The translations under genes were made by a program, and so were the position numbers. From JBBRHQ01 sp963720735 (lineage in GTDB: Bacteria > Actinomycetota > Thermoleophilia > Solirubrobacterales > 70-9), in assembly GCA_963720735.1 (NCBI GenBank), contig CAVRGL010000007.1:74653-138652 (forward strand): DNA of 64,000 nucleotides, read 5' to 3'. Below are positions 28,996-38,471 of this stretch, piece by piece (position 1 is the stretch's first letter; each line of letters begins with the position of its first letter). The notes beneath the pieces are model-generated. The model was not told the DNA's origin. It made no database searches and worked only from the letters and a program-made list of their open reading frames with translations.

Positions 28996-30348
28996 CTAGC
29001 CCGGATCGGCGAGGGAGGCGCTCAGCAGGACCACCTCGGTGGAGCGCTCGCTGAGCTTGAACTCCTCGGAGACGGCGACACCTGCGATCCAGGCGATCCG
29101 CCCGCCGGCCGCGACCACCGGCAGGGCGCGGCGCAGCGAGCGCGGCACGCCGGCGTCGGTGAACAGGTCCTGGAGGCTCTTGCTGCCCTCCAGGCCCAGC
29201 GGTCGCATCCGGTCGCCCTGGCGCCAGCAGCGCACCTCGAGCCGGTCGCCGAGCAGGGCGGCGTCGAGGGTCGCCACCTCCGGGCCCTGCGGCTCGAGCC
29301 AGCCGCGAGGCCGCTCGGCCCGCACCAGCCAGCGGCCGAAGCGGACCTGACCCGGCACCGCCAGCCCTACCGGCTCGGCCCCGGCCCCGGCCTCCTCGTC
29401 GACGGCGAAGCGCACGTAGCCCGCCTCGCAAACCGCGCTGAGGCCGCCACCGAGCTCCAGCTCGCCGCCCTCGGGCCGGCTCGCCAGGCGCCAGATCTCC
29501 GCCGCCGCCCCGGGCCCGAGAGCGACCGCGCGCCCGGCGGCCCGCTCGGCCAGGGCGCGCAGCGCCAGCCGCCGAAGCGCCGCCGGGGCGTCCTCGAGGG
29601 CGCTCGCCGGAACCGCCGTCGCCCCCCGCGCCGCCCCGGCCTGATCGAGCAGGCCGGCGGCAAGCGACTCGAGCGCCTCGGAGTCCTCGGCGAGCTCGGC
29701 CCGGGTCGCGGCGATGTTCTCCTCCGCCGCGGGGTTGATCTCCCGCAGCACCGGCAGCACCTCGGCGCGGATCCGGGAGCGGGCGAAGCGGGCGTCGGCG
29801 TTGGAGGGATCGTCGGCGAAGGGCAGACGGGCCGCACCGGCCAGGCCGCGCAGCTGCTCGCGGCTCAGCCCGAGCAGCGGGCGGACCAGGCTGCCCCGCC
29901 GCGCCGGGAGGCCGCGCAGAGCCCGGGCGCCGGGGGAGGAGGCGAGCCGGTAGAGCATCGTCTCCGCGAGGTCGGTGCGGCTGTGGCCGGTGGCGATCCA
30001 GGCTGCGCCGCGCTCCGCTCGCAGCCGCTCGGCGGAGGCGTAGCGCGCCTCGCGGGCGGCCGCTTGGAGGTTGCCCTCGGGCAGACGGGATCGCTCGACC
30101 AGCAGCTCGATCCCGAGCCGTTCGCAGAGCGCCCGGCAGGTCTGCTCGTCGCCGTCGGAGCCCTCGCGCAGGCCGTAGTTGAGGTGGAGCCCGGTGACGT
30201 TTCCCTCCCCCCCGGCCCCCGCCAGGCCCGCGGCGAGGCAGGCCGAGTCGGGCCCGCCGGAGAGCATCGCCACGCCGCTCGAGCCGGGCGGGATCAGCCC
30301 GCTCTCGCGGACCTCGCGGGCCAGCCTCTCGAGCGCCTCCTCGGCCAT
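28996..30348 (-). CDS. tilS: tRNA(Ile)-lysidine synthetase
   Basis: A 450-residue PP-loop ATPase that lysinylates C34 of tRNA-Ile(CAU), needed to read AUA. The PP-loop is MLSGGPDSAC, followed by HLNYGLREGSDGDEQ, the ATGHSRTDLAETMLYRL core and RPLLGLSREQL. A variable C-terminal part ends in a TilS-C-like domain (RMRPLGLEGSKSLQDLFTDAGVPRSLR). The length fits the long form. It opens the tilS-hpt-ftsH run and is divergent from the LLM oxidoreductase gene. Confidence 0.95.
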   Translation of the reverse strand: MAEEALERLAREVRESGLIPPGSSGVAMLSGGPDSACLAAGLAGAGGEGNVTGLHLNYGLREGSDGDEQTCRALCERLGIELLVERSRLPEGNLQAAAREARYASAERLRAERGAAWIATGHSRTDLAETMLYRLASSPGARALRGLPARRGSLVRPLLGLSREQLRGLAGAARLPFADDPSNADARFARSRIRAEVLPVLREINPAAEENIAATRAELAEDSEALESLAAGLLDQAGAARGATAVPASALEDAPAALRRLALRALAERAAGRAVALGPGAAAEIWRLASRPEGGELELGGGLSAVCEAGYVRFAVDEEAGAGAEPVGLAVPGQVRFGRWLVRAERPRGWLEPQGPEVATLDAALLGDRLEVRCWRQGDRMRPLGLEGSKSLQDLFTDAGVPRSLRRALPVVAAGGRIAWIAGVAVSEEFKLSERSTEVVLLSASLADPG

Positions 30349-30416
30349 AGGAGAAGCGTAGGCGCGATCCGATTGGCTGATGCAGTGCGAGCGTCGCCAG
30401 GTTAGGCTCGACGCCG

Positions 30417-31466
30417 ATGCTGGTCAGCTTCCAGATGCTTCCGGAGCAGCCGGTCGCGGAGCTGCTCGAGGCGATCGCCGAGGCCGACCGACTCGGATAT
30501 CACGCCTGCTACAGCGCCGACGAGATCTACCACAAGGAACCGTGGTCGCTGTTTGGTGCAGCCGCCGCCCGAACCGAGCGGATCAGGTTCGGGCCTTGCG
30601 TGTCCCCGCTCTATCTGCGAGAGCCAACCTTTCTCGCCCAGCAGGCGGCGACCCTCGATGAGCTGAGCGGTGGCCGCGCCGAGGTCATCTTCGGGATCGG
30701 GAACGTCGCGATGCTCGAGCAGTACGGGATCGAGTGGAGGTGGACGCGGCCGATCGCCCGCCTGCGTGAAGCCCACTCGGTGATGCGGGAGCTGCTCGAC
30801 ACGGGAGAGAGCAGCTTCTCCGGAGACTTCTATTCCTACAGCGGCCTGACGACCGCGGCCCGCCCGGTCCAGGAGCACCTGCCCCTGAAGATCGGTGCGA
30901 TGGGCGGTCCTCGCTCGATGCGCCTGGCAGGTGAGATCTGCGACGGCCTTCACACGGCGTGCGCCTACTCCGATGAGGCGCTCGGTTACGCCGTGGCAAG
31001 CGCCCGTGAGGGCGCGGAGATCGCCGCTCGCGACCTGGCGGGATTCGACCTCGGCGACTCGCTGCTGGGGGCGATCGCGCCGGATCCCGAGGTGGCGCGG
31101 CGCGCCGCCAGGGTGCTCGCATCCTTCTACATTCCCTCGATGCCGCCGGCCCTTCTGCGCCGCCACGGGATCGAGCCCGAAGCGGTGGCGGGGATAAGCG
31201 AGGCGTTCGAAGCGGGGGATGTCCGGCTTGCCCTGGAGAGGACTCCGCCGGAGATCTCCGACCGCCTCACGCTTGCGGGCTCACCGGCCGAGTGGATCGA
31301 GTGGCTGAACGGGACCTACGCCCGCTCGGGAATGACCCATGCGCTCGTCTCCTTCGCCGACCCCTTCACTCTCGACGCCTGGGCGGGAATCAGGATCGAG
31401 GGACTCCCGGACCTCGGCGAGCAAGTCCGGTTCGTCGGCGAAGAGGTGGTCCCGCATCTGAGTTAG
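30417..31466 (+). CDS. LLM-class (luciferase-like) F420/FMN-dependent oxidoreductase
   Basis: A 349-residue TIM-barrel protein of the bacterial luciferase superfamily: EADRLGYHACYSADE near the N-terminus, ARTERIRFGPCVSPLYLREP, LDELSGGRAEVIFGIGN, and PLKIGAMGGPRSMRLAGEICDG. These are typical of the F420-dependent branch common in actinobacteria (5,10-methylene-H4MPT reductase-like). The substrate cannot be told. It stands alone, diverging from tilS and converging with the cyclase gene 13 bases away. Confidence 0.88.
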   Translation: MLVSFQMLPEQPVAELLEAIAEADRLGYHACYSADEIYHKEPWSLFGAAAARTERIRFGPCVSPLYLREPTFLAQQAATLDELSGGRAEVIFGIGNVAMLEQYGIEWRWTRPIARLREAHSVMRELLDTGESSFSGDFYSYSGLTTAARPVQEHLPLKIGAMGGPRSMRLAGEICDGLHTACAYSDEALGYAVASAREGAEIAARDLAGFDLGDSLLGAIAPDPEVARRAARVLASFYIPSMPPALLRRHGIEPEAVAGISEAFEAGDVRLALERTPPEISDRLTLAGSPAEWIEWLNGTYARSGMTHALVSFADPFTLDAWAGIRIEGLPDLGEQVRFVGEEVVPHLS

Positions 31467-31479
31467 ATCAGTGATTCAT

Positions 31480-32670
31480 TCAGCGGCGGCTGCGGACCAC
31501 GAACAGGTGGGTCGGCTCCGGGAACCCCTTCAGCTCGACCGCCCCGATCGGCTCCGCCTCGAGGTAGGGGGAGTCCTCGATCGATTCGACCACGCGGTCG
31601 GTCGCCAGCACCTCGCCGCCGAGCGCCCTGGTGACGACCCGGTGGGTGAGGTTGACCTCACTGCCGAAGTAGTCACCCTCGCGGAAGACCGCCTCCCCGA
31701 AGTGGATCCCGACCCGTGGCTGGGGGCGCTCGGTGAACAGCGAGAGCAGGCCCACCGCCCACTCGGTCAGGTTGGCCGGGTCGGGGGAGACGACCATCAC
31801 CTCGTCGCCGATCGTCTTCACTATCGTCGCCTTCTCGGGCAGCGAGGCCTCGATCGTGTCGACGAAGCGCTCGATCAGGTCAAGGGCCTCCTCGTCGCCC
31901 TCCTCCTGCGTGTAGCGGGTGAAGCCGGTGAGGTCGATGAAGCAGAGGGTGGTCGGCACCCTGCCGAGCTCGCTGGCCTCGCTGCCGAGGCCGCTCTCCA
32001 TGTGACCGACCACGTCCTGCTCGATGAAGTAGCGCAGGTAGCGGTTGTGCATGTAGGCGAACAGGGGCTCGGCCAGCGGCAGGATGTCGGCGGCGAGGCC
32101 CTCCATCTCCTCCGCCATCTCCAGCTCGGCCACCCCGTCGCGGATCAGCGGCTCGTGCACATATATATGGAAGAGACGAACCTCGGAATCGGCGATCTTG
32201 CGAAGCGACTGCGCGTAGACCCGGACCAGCTGCAGGAAGGCGACCAGGGGGAAGCCGGCCAGCAGCACGCTGGCGCAGTGGCGCATCGCCTCGACGTCGT
32301 CGGGCCCGAGCAGGTGCTCGGCCTCGGCCGGCGTCCCCAGCAGGGCCAGCAGCCGCTCGATCAGCTCCGGCTCGATCCCGACCTCGGCTGCGACCTCCTC
32401 CACCGTCATCGTCTTCTCGGGGCGCTGGAAGAGGTCCTCGGAGAAGCCGAAGGCGAGCCTGCCCTCGCGTCCGGCCTCCTTCAGCGAGTCCAGCGAGTAG
32501 CCGCGCTCGCGCATCCGCGCCACCACCCGGGCCTGCGCCGCCGCGGTCGGTGTCCAGCGCCCGCGTCGCACCGGGAGCACCTTCTGGGCGGCCCAGCGCT
32601 TCAGGGTGCTGGCGGAGACGCCGGAGCGCCGCGAGGCCTCGGCGAGGGTGATCTCTTTCTCGGGCGCCAT
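31480..32670 (-). CDS. MerR-type HTH fused to a class III adenylyl cyclase
   Basis: A 396-residue fusion. Residues 1-75 look like a MerR helix-turn-helix (TLAEASRRSGVSASTLKRW). The middle (about 85-225) is a helical regulatory region resembling that of Rv1264-type cyclases, and residues 236-396 are a class III cyclase. All six canonical residues are visible: metal Asp D246 (FIDLTGFT) and D289 (TIGDE), adenine-specifying K285 and D333, and the transition-state N340 and R344. It should therefore make cAMP. The DNA-binding domain suggests it links cAMP synthesis to transcription. It is preceded by a long structured leader with a near-consensus promoter. Confidence 0.88.
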   Translation of the reverse strand: MAPEKEITLAEASRRSGVSASTLKRWAAQKVLPVRRGRWTPTAAAQARVVARMRERGYSLDSLKEAGREGRLAFGFSEDLFQRPEKTMTVEEVAAEVGIEPELIERLLALLGTPAEAEHLLGPDDVEAMRHCASVLLAGFPLVAFLQLVRVYAQSLRKIADSEVRLFHIYVHEPLIRDGVAELEMAEEMEGLAADILPLAEPLFAYMHNRYLRYFIEQDVVGHMESGLGSEASELGRVPTTLCFIDLTGFTRYTQEEGDEEALDLIERFVDTIEASLPEKATIVKTIGDEVMVVSPDPANLTEWAVGLLSLFTERPQPRVGIHFGEAVFREGDYFGSEVNLTHRVVTRALGGEVLATDRVVESIEDSPYLEAEPIGAVELKGFPEPTHLFVVRSRR

Positions 32671-32738
32671 CGCGTCGCCGAGGCTATACCCGGATCGAGA
32701 CTGCGACAGCGCCCGGATCGGCGGCCGCTCCGAACGTG

Positions 32739-32889
32739 AAGCGACGGGGTCGCGCGGGCCCCGTCGCTTGCGGGCTAGCGGCCCGCGACGTCGGCCTACG
32801 GCACCCGCTCCGGCACCTTGCGGGCTCCGCCGGGCCCCAGTCGCCGGGAGACCCGGAGAAGGCCCACTGCGGCCTTCTGCCTTGGTTGT
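32739..32889 (-). ncRNA. Structured leader or small RNA upstream of the cyclase gene
   Basis: Between the predicted start of transcription (about 32889) and 32739 the minus-strand transcript holds hairpins. AGAAGGCC/GGCCTTCT is at 32857-32878 (8 bp, 6-nt loop), GCGGGC/GCCCGC at 32770-32786, and the perfect 11-bp stem AAGCGACGGGG/CCCCGTCGCTT at 32739-32769 (9-nt loop). The last could act as a terminator or attenuator 70 bases before the cyclase ATG; it has no U-tract. I do not recognise a known riboswitch, SRP, 6S, RNase P or tmRNA core. The whole 32671-32979 gap contains no credible ORF. Confidence 0.45.
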
Positions 32890-32895
32890 GGGCTG

Positions 32896-32923
32896 AGCAT
32901 ACGTCGGGGCCTGCCGCTGTCAA
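32896..32923 (-). promoter_or_regulatory. Near-consensus sigma-70-type promoter
   Basis: On the minus strand, TTGACA (complement of 32918-32923) and TATGCT (complement of 32896-32901) are spaced by 16 bp. It points toward the structured leader and the cyclase gene, giving a leader of about 220 bases. Confidence 0.65.
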
Positions 32924-32979
32924 GGCGGCCGCGGACCACTTAACACTCGGCGCCGCGCGGCCCGCGGCCGGCTCCGGGC

Positions 32980-33453
32980 TCAGTCGATCAGCAGATGCGG
33001 ATAGTCGGCCTCGACGATCGCCCGGTAGCGGGCGATCAGCCCGGCGCTCACCGGGAGGAAGGCAAGCGGCGCCGCCGCCTCGGTGCAGGAGACGCGGATC
33101 TCCCCCCGGGCCACGGCGATCGCGAAGTTGACCCGCCCCTGGAGGTAGCGGTTGGCGACCGCGGAGTCCATCTCCAGGGTCAGCGCCGGCGTCCAGGCGA
33201 CCTCGTCCGAGAAGCTCCAGCGGAGCATGTGCCCGCTGCGCTCGGGCGCCTCGGCGACATTGAGGACGACGTCGAGGTCGGGGTGGACGATGCGGTGGGG
33301 AAGGTCGGCTGAGGCGAGCCGCGGCCCGAAGACCGGGTCGTCGTCGATCTCGCCTAGCAGGGCGTCGAGTACCTCGCGCAGCTCCCCGCCGGAGCGAAAG
33401 CCCGGATCGGGGCTCTTGGCGCGGGCCGCACGCTTGAGCACAGCGGTAGCCAT
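32980..33453 (-). CDS. SCP2-like lipid-binding family protein (tentative)
   Basis: A 157-residue protein. Its second half, with WTPALTLEMDSAVANRYLQGRVNFAIAVARGEIRVS, resembles SCP2/sterol-carrier folds, which bind lipids in a hydrophobic tunnel. The N-terminal third is charged (FRSGGELREVLDALLGEIDDDP). No signal peptide. It is separated from glnK by a 15-bp stem that probably terminates the amtB-glnK transcript, and stands upstream of the cyclase leader. Family assignment is tentative. Confidence 0.6.
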   Translation of the reverse strand: MATAVLKRAARAKSPDPGFRSGGELREVLDALLGEIDDDPVFGPRLASADLPHRIVHPDLDVVLNVAEAPERSGHMLRWSFSDEVAWTPALTLEMDSAVANRYLQGRVNFAIAVARGEIRVSCTEAAAPLAFLPVSAGLIARYRAIVEADYPHLLID

Positions 33454-33480
33454 CCCGCCGCCAGTCTAGACCCGCAGGCG

Positions 33481-33527
33481 CGAGCGGGGCGGGCCACGGC
33501 ACGATCGCCGCCGGCCCGCCCCGCTCG
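33481..33527 (-). terminator. Long perfect hairpin after glnK
   Basis: A 15-bp perfect inverted repeat, CGAGCGGGGCGGGCC/GGCCCGCCCCGCTCG (33481-33495 with 33513-33527), with a 17-nt loop, starts 26 bases past the glnK stop. No U-tract follows, but the stem is very stable and well placed to end the amtB-glnK transcript. Confidence 0.6.
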
Positions 33528-33552
33528 TGAGTCCGGAAGATGGCGTCCCCGC

Positions 33553-33921
33553 CTAGGCGGGGATCTCCTCCTCCTCGTGGGCCTGGAGCACCTCCTCTCC
33601 GCCCTCGCCGGTGCGGATGCGGATCGCCTCCTCCACCGGGATGACGAAGATCTTGCCGTCGCCGACGTCCCCGGTCCGCGCGTGCTTGAGGATCGTCTCG
33701 ACGACCAGGCCCTTGTCCTTGTCGTCGACCACCACCTCGATCTTCAGCTTCGGCCGCACGTTGACCGTGAGCGTCGAACCGCGGTAGTGCTCGACTATCC
33801 CCTTCTGGCGACCCGAGCCCTTGGCCTCGAGGATCGACAGAGAGGGAAACCCCTTGTCGAGCAACTCGGTCCTGATCGGCTCGAATGCCTCGTGGCGGAT
33901 GAACGCCTCGATCTTCTTCAT
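33553..33921 (-). CDS. glnK: Nitrogen regulatory protein P-II (GlnK type)
   Basis: A 122-residue P-II protein that senses ATP/ADP and 2-oxoglutarate and gates AmtB. Conserved parts are ILEAKGSGRQKG, the T-loop YRGSTLTVNVRPKLKIEVVV, TGDVGDGKIFV and RIRTGE. The T-loop lacks Tyr51 (Leu here), so uridylylation or adenylylation at that residue is not possible; control is then by effectors only. The tail is acidic. It follows amtB by 15 bases in the standard amtB-glnK operon. Confidence 0.96.
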   Translation of the reverse strand: MKKIEAFIRHEAFEPIRTELLDKGFPSLSILEAKGSGRQKGIVEHYRGSTLTVNVRPKLKIEVVVDDKDKGLVVETILKHARTGDVGDGKIFVIPVEEAIRIRTGEGGEEVLQAHEEEEIPA

Positions 33922-33936
33922 CGTGATCGCTCCTCC

Positions 33937-35490
33937 TTAGGCCTGCGTAGGGTTGTCGGCCGCCATCGTCGTCGCCGTCGCCGGGGCGCCGGCCCCCGGA
34001 ACCGGGGCACTGACGTGCGGCGGGCCGCCCGGGTACTCCGGCTGCGGGATGAACTGCTCCGGGTATCCGTACATCCCGTGCTCGGAGATGTCCAGGCCGG
34101 CGTCCTCCTCGGCCTCGCTGACCCGCAGCCCGTAGGTCTTCTTGATCAGCCAGAAAGTCGCAAAGCTGAGGCAGAAGACGAACGTGAACGCGATCAGGAA
34201 GCCGCTCACCTGGGCGACGAGCTGGGCGAAGGAGCCCGAGTACCAGAGGCCTCCGTGGGGATCGCCGAAGCCGTTGTACTGGGCCAGCCTCGGCGCGGTG
34301 AAGATCCCGCAGGAGATCGTCCCCCAGATCCCGGCCATGCCGTGCGCCGAGAGCGCCCCGACCGGGTCGTCGATGTACTTGTCGACCCAGTAGACGCCGA
34401 GCACGACGATCACCCCGGCGACCGCGCCGATGATCGGTGCAGCCCAAATCTCGACGTAGCCCGAGGGAGCGGTGATCGCGACCAGCGCCGCGATCGCGCC
34501 GTTGCCGGCCATGCCGATGTCGATCGCCTTGGTCTTCGCATAGGCGGTCGCGACTGCGGCCAGCACACCGGCGGCTGCGGCGAGGTTGGTGATGAAGAGG
34601 ATCTCGGCGAAGCGGCCGTCCGAGACGTTCAGGGTCGAGCCCGGATTGAACCCGAACCAGCCGAGCCAGAGGATCAGCACCCCGAGGCCGAACAGCGGCA
34701 TGTTGTGGCCGGGGATCGCCCGCGGCTTGCCGTCGGGCCCGTACTTCCCCTTCCTCGGGCCGAGCAGCAGCAGCGCCGCCAGCGCCCCTGTCGCGCCGAT
34801 CAGGTGAACCGCGGTCGAGCCGGCGAAGTCCTGCATCCCGGTGATCCCGGTGCCGAGCCAGTCACCGACCTGTAGGAAGCCCCCACCGAAGACCCAGTGG
34901 GCCCCGATCGGGTAGATGATCGTCGAGAAGACGATCGCGTAGATGATGTAGACGCCGAACTTGATCCGCTCCAGCGTCGTCCCCCAGACGATCGCCAACG
35001 AGACGGCGCAGAAGACGAACTGGAAGAACCACTTCGACTCGATCGTCGCGTTGGAGAGGTCCATCACCGGGAAGCTCGGATGAAAGACCTGGGCGCCGTC
35101 CTGGATCTGCGTCCAGGGACCGAGGTTTGAGAAGAAGAATCCGCCGTCGTGCCCGATCACGCCGCCCAGCGGGCCGCCGAAGGCGAAGGCGAACCCGATC
35201 GCCCACCAGCCGAGCGCCGCGATCGAGAAGTTGGTGAGGATCTTGGCGATGACCGTTCCCGCGTTCTTGCCGCGCGAGAAGCCGATCTCCAGAAATGCGA
35301 AGCCGGCCTGCATGAACATCACCAGGGCACCGGCGACGATCACCCACATCGTGTTGGTCCCGATCGAGGGATCGAGCTTGCCGTTGATCGCCTTGACCAG
35401 GTCGGTCGAGTCTGCGAGGGCAGAGCTGGGGACGAGCAACAGCACCGCAAGAGCCCCGAGCGGCAATACCGCCAGGTACTTCCTCTTCAT
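33937..35490 (-). CDS. amtB: Ammonium transporter Amt
   Basis: A 517-residue Amt/MEP/Rh channel with a cleavable-looking N-terminus (LAVLPLGALAVLLLVPSSALA) and eleven core membrane helices. Signature segments are MQAGFAFLEIGFSRGKN, WWAIGFAFAFGG, DFAGSTAVHLIGATGALAAL (with the pore His) and GDPVGALSAHG-type residues in helix 10 (second pore His). The cytoplasmic C-terminus carries the GLDISEHGMYGYPE motif that interacts with P-II proteins. The RBS is AGGAGG close to the ATG. It is followed by glnK. Confidence 0.97.
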   Translation of the reverse strand: MKRKYLAVLPLGALAVLLLVPSSALADSTDLVKAINGKLDPSIGTNTMWVIVAGALVMFMQAGFAFLEIGFSRGKNAGTVIAKILTNFSIAALGWWAIGFAFAFGGPLGGVIGHDGGFFFSNLGPWTQIQDGAQVFHPSFPVMDLSNATIESKWFFQFVFCAVSLAIVWGTTLERIKFGVYIIYAIVFSTIIYPIGAHWVFGGGFLQVGDWLGTGITGMQDFAGSTAVHLIGATGALAALLLLGPRKGKYGPDGKPRAIPGHNMPLFGLGVLILWLGWFGFNPGSTLNVSDGRFAEILFITNLAAAAGVLAAVATAYAKTKAIDIGMAGNGAIAALVAITAPSGYVEIWAAPIIGAVAGVIVVLGVYWVDKYIDDPVGALSAHGMAGIWGTISCGIFTAPRLAQYNGFGDPHGGLWYSGSFAQLVAQVSGFLIAFTFVFCLSFATFWLIKKTYGLRVSEAEEDAGLDISEHGMYGYPEQFIPQPEYPGGPPHVSAPVPGAGAPATATTMAADNPTQA

Positions 35491-35648
35491 TGCATCCTCC
35501 TAGCCCGCCGGAGACCCGCCCCGGCGGTCGCGGTTGCCTATGCGCTCAAGGTAGGTGCGTGCCTGCGCGCTGTGTTTAGACAGCTGGCGCAAATCGCGCC
35601 CGGCCATTTCTCCCCGGTGTCGAACCCGTGCCTGTGTCCGCGACCGGG

Positions 35649-35691
35649 GTGGGACCTTTCAGATGCCTATATGGCGCTTCAAAGGTCCCAC
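35649..35691 (-). terminator. Nested inverted repeat between the M14 peptidase gene and amtB
   Basis: GTGGGACCTTT/AAAGGTCCCAC (35649-35659 with 35681-35691) is a perfect 11-bp inverted repeat with a 21-nt loop that itself contains GCC-tatat-GGC. It begins 15 bases past the M14 peptidase stop, a good place for a terminator, though no U-tract is present. As it is also about 160 bases upstream of amtB, an operator role is possible. Confidence 0.5.
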
Positions 35692-35705
35692 GTCGGCCGA
35701 CGGGG

Positions 35706-36437
35706 TCAGCGGGCGAGGCGGATCGTGGCGATCGCCGCGCGGGCGTTTCGCCTCGCGGCGGCGTGGCTGAGGCGGCCGGCCGGGAGCTCGACCACGAAGG
35801 CGTCGCTTCCGGGGATGCGGTGCTCCTCCCACTTCACCGCGGTCCCCGGCAGGTGCTCGCCGCGGCAGCGGCGGAGCGGCACCCGGCTGATCTCCGAGTA
35901 GCGCCGCTCCAGGTGGGCATCGCCGGGGCGGCAGGGCGCCAGCACCTGCCCCCAGGGCTGGTGGTACCAGATCGAGATCCGCGGGCGCAGGCGAACGACG
36001 AGTCGCCGCACCAGCCGCGACTCGGGCTCGGAGAAGGGCCGCGGCCCCGGGTAGTAGCCGCTGGAGCGCGGCACCCCGCCGTGCCAGCGGAAGGAGAAGT
36101 TGCGGTTGAGGTCGACCCCGTGGGCGTTTGGCCGGGTGCCCCGAGCGACCCCGTCGGGGTTGACCGTGTAGATCGTCCAGAGATCGAGCCCGCGGATCTT
36201 CGCGTAGCGCCGGCGCAGCTCGCGCACCACCTTCAGCCCGGCTGTCTCATCACCGTGGATCGAGCCGACCACCAGCGCCTTCCGTGGGCTGCGGGGATCG
36301 CCGAGGCGCAGCGCCTTCACCGCCCGCCCCTTGACCGAGTGCCCGAGGGTGACGACCCGCGCCGGGCCCGCCCTCTGCGCCGCGACCGGGGAAGCGGCCA
36401 GCACCCCGGCGAGGGTCACCGAGAGCGCCACCGCCAC
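35706..36437 (-). CDS. Secreted zinc carboxypeptidase, M14 family
   Basis: A 243-residue M14 metallopeptidase with an N-terminal signal segment (VALSVTLAGVLAASPVAA). Zinc ligands are in GSIHGDETAG (His and Glu) and SIWYHQPWG (His); VNPDG and GVDLNRNFS fix the substrate, and the catalytic Glu is in FVVELPAG. This resembles the MpaA-type murein-peptide amidase branch. GTG at 36437 is the start I prefer; CTG at 36458, overlapping the upstream stop, would add a more complete signal n-region. It is the last gene of the epimerase/acyltransferase/peptidase unit. Confidence 0.88.
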   Translation of the reverse strand: MAVALSVTLAGVLAASPVAAQRAGPARVVTLGHSVKGRAVKALRLGDPRSPRKALVVGSIHGDETAGLKVVRELRRRYAKIRGLDLWTIYTVNPDGVARGTRPNAHGVDLNRNFSFRWHGGVPRSSGYYPGPRPFSEPESRLVRRLVVRLRPRISIWYHQPWGQVLAPCRPGDAHLERRYSEISRVPLRRCRGEHLPGTAVKWEEHRIPGSDAFVVELPAGRLSHAAARRNARAAIATIRLAR

Positions 36438-36454
36438 CGCGATCCCCAGCCTGC

Positions 36455-37407
<953 letters not shown>

Positions 37408-37411
<4 letters not shown>

Positions 37412-38469
37412 CGCGGCCCCGCCGGGCTGCGCCCCGCAGACGCACCCCCGAAGCGGCCCGCCCGCTGGGCGATCGCGCCGGGGTGCGGCGACGGGAAGAG
37501 ACGGCGGCCGGCGGCGCTCTTGGCGACGAAGTCGGCGACCGCCCCCTCGGCGTCGTATGCGGGCTGGAATCCGACCTCCCGCTTCAGCCGGGTGTTGTCG
37601 CAGCCGCGGCCGTAGCGCAGCAGCCTGATTCCGTCGTAGTAGAGGTCGGCGGCGCCGAGGCTGCGGCCCAGCCGGCCGAGCACCAGGCCGGCGAGCTGGT
37701 GGGGCACGGGCAGGGTCGGGCGGCCGGCGAGCCGGAGGATCCGGTTCAGCGAGATCGTCCCGTCGGGGGCGACGTTGACCGGGCCGCGGACCGGTTTGCG
37801 GGTCGCGGCGGCCAGCGCCCCGGTGGCGTCCTCGGCGTGGATCAGCTGCAGCTGCGGGTCGAAGCCGAGCTGGGTCGGGACAACCGGCAGCGAGAGGTAG
37901 CGGTTCAGCGGCTGCTCCAGCCCCGGCCCGATCTCCGGCTGGAAGCGGAGCATCGTGCAGGTCACCCCCGGGTGGCGGCGGGCGAAGTTGTCGAAGTAGC
38001 CCTCGAGCTCACCGATGTCGCGCTGGAAGCGGGTCTTCAGCGGATAGCGGCGCGCCATCTCCTCGGTGAAGAAGGAGGGCGCCGAGGCCTCGCAGCCGTA
38101 GATCGCCGCCGAGCCGCGGGCGACGATCGCCCGCAGCCCGGGCGCCTTCTCGCAGGCGGCGAGCAGCTGCAGGGAGCCGATCACGTTGATGTCGTGAAGC
38201 GCCCGCGCCGGCTTGTCCTCCTCGGGGTACCAGACGATCCCGCAGTGGACGACGACCTCCGGCTCGAGCCCCGGGAGGATCCGCGAGATCACCGGGTTGC
38301 GGATGTCGGCCTCGATGAACTCGGTCCGCTCCAGGTCGGCGGCCGGCGGCTTGGTGTCGACCCCGGCCAAATACGAGACCCCGGGGTCGCGCTCCAGCGA
38401 TCGCGCCAGCTCCGAGCCCCAGTGGCTGGCGGCTCCGATGATCACCACTCGGCTGCCACCGGCAGCCAT
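37408..38469 (-). CDS. NAD-dependent epimerase/dehydratase family protein
   Basis: A 353-residue extended SDR. The NAD-binding glycine motif is degenerate (IIGAASHWGSEL), followed by ADIRNP, VVHCGIVW, and the ARGSAAIYG segment where Tyr of YxxxK is in the Y-G context, so the catalytic motif is atypical. LLAACEKAPG and LIHAEDATGALAAA are typical. Proteins of this kind are often near PlsC-like acyltransferases and the pair may act on lipid intermediates. The start lies two bases from the coiled-coil gene stop and the stop overlaps the acyltransferase ATG. Confidence 0.8.
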
Positions 38470-38471
38470 GC

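Noticed and set aside
32739..32889. SRP RNA, 6S RNA, RNase P RNA or tmRNA in the cyclase leader
   Set aside because: None of their conserved core motifs is visible; kept only as an unassigned structured leader.
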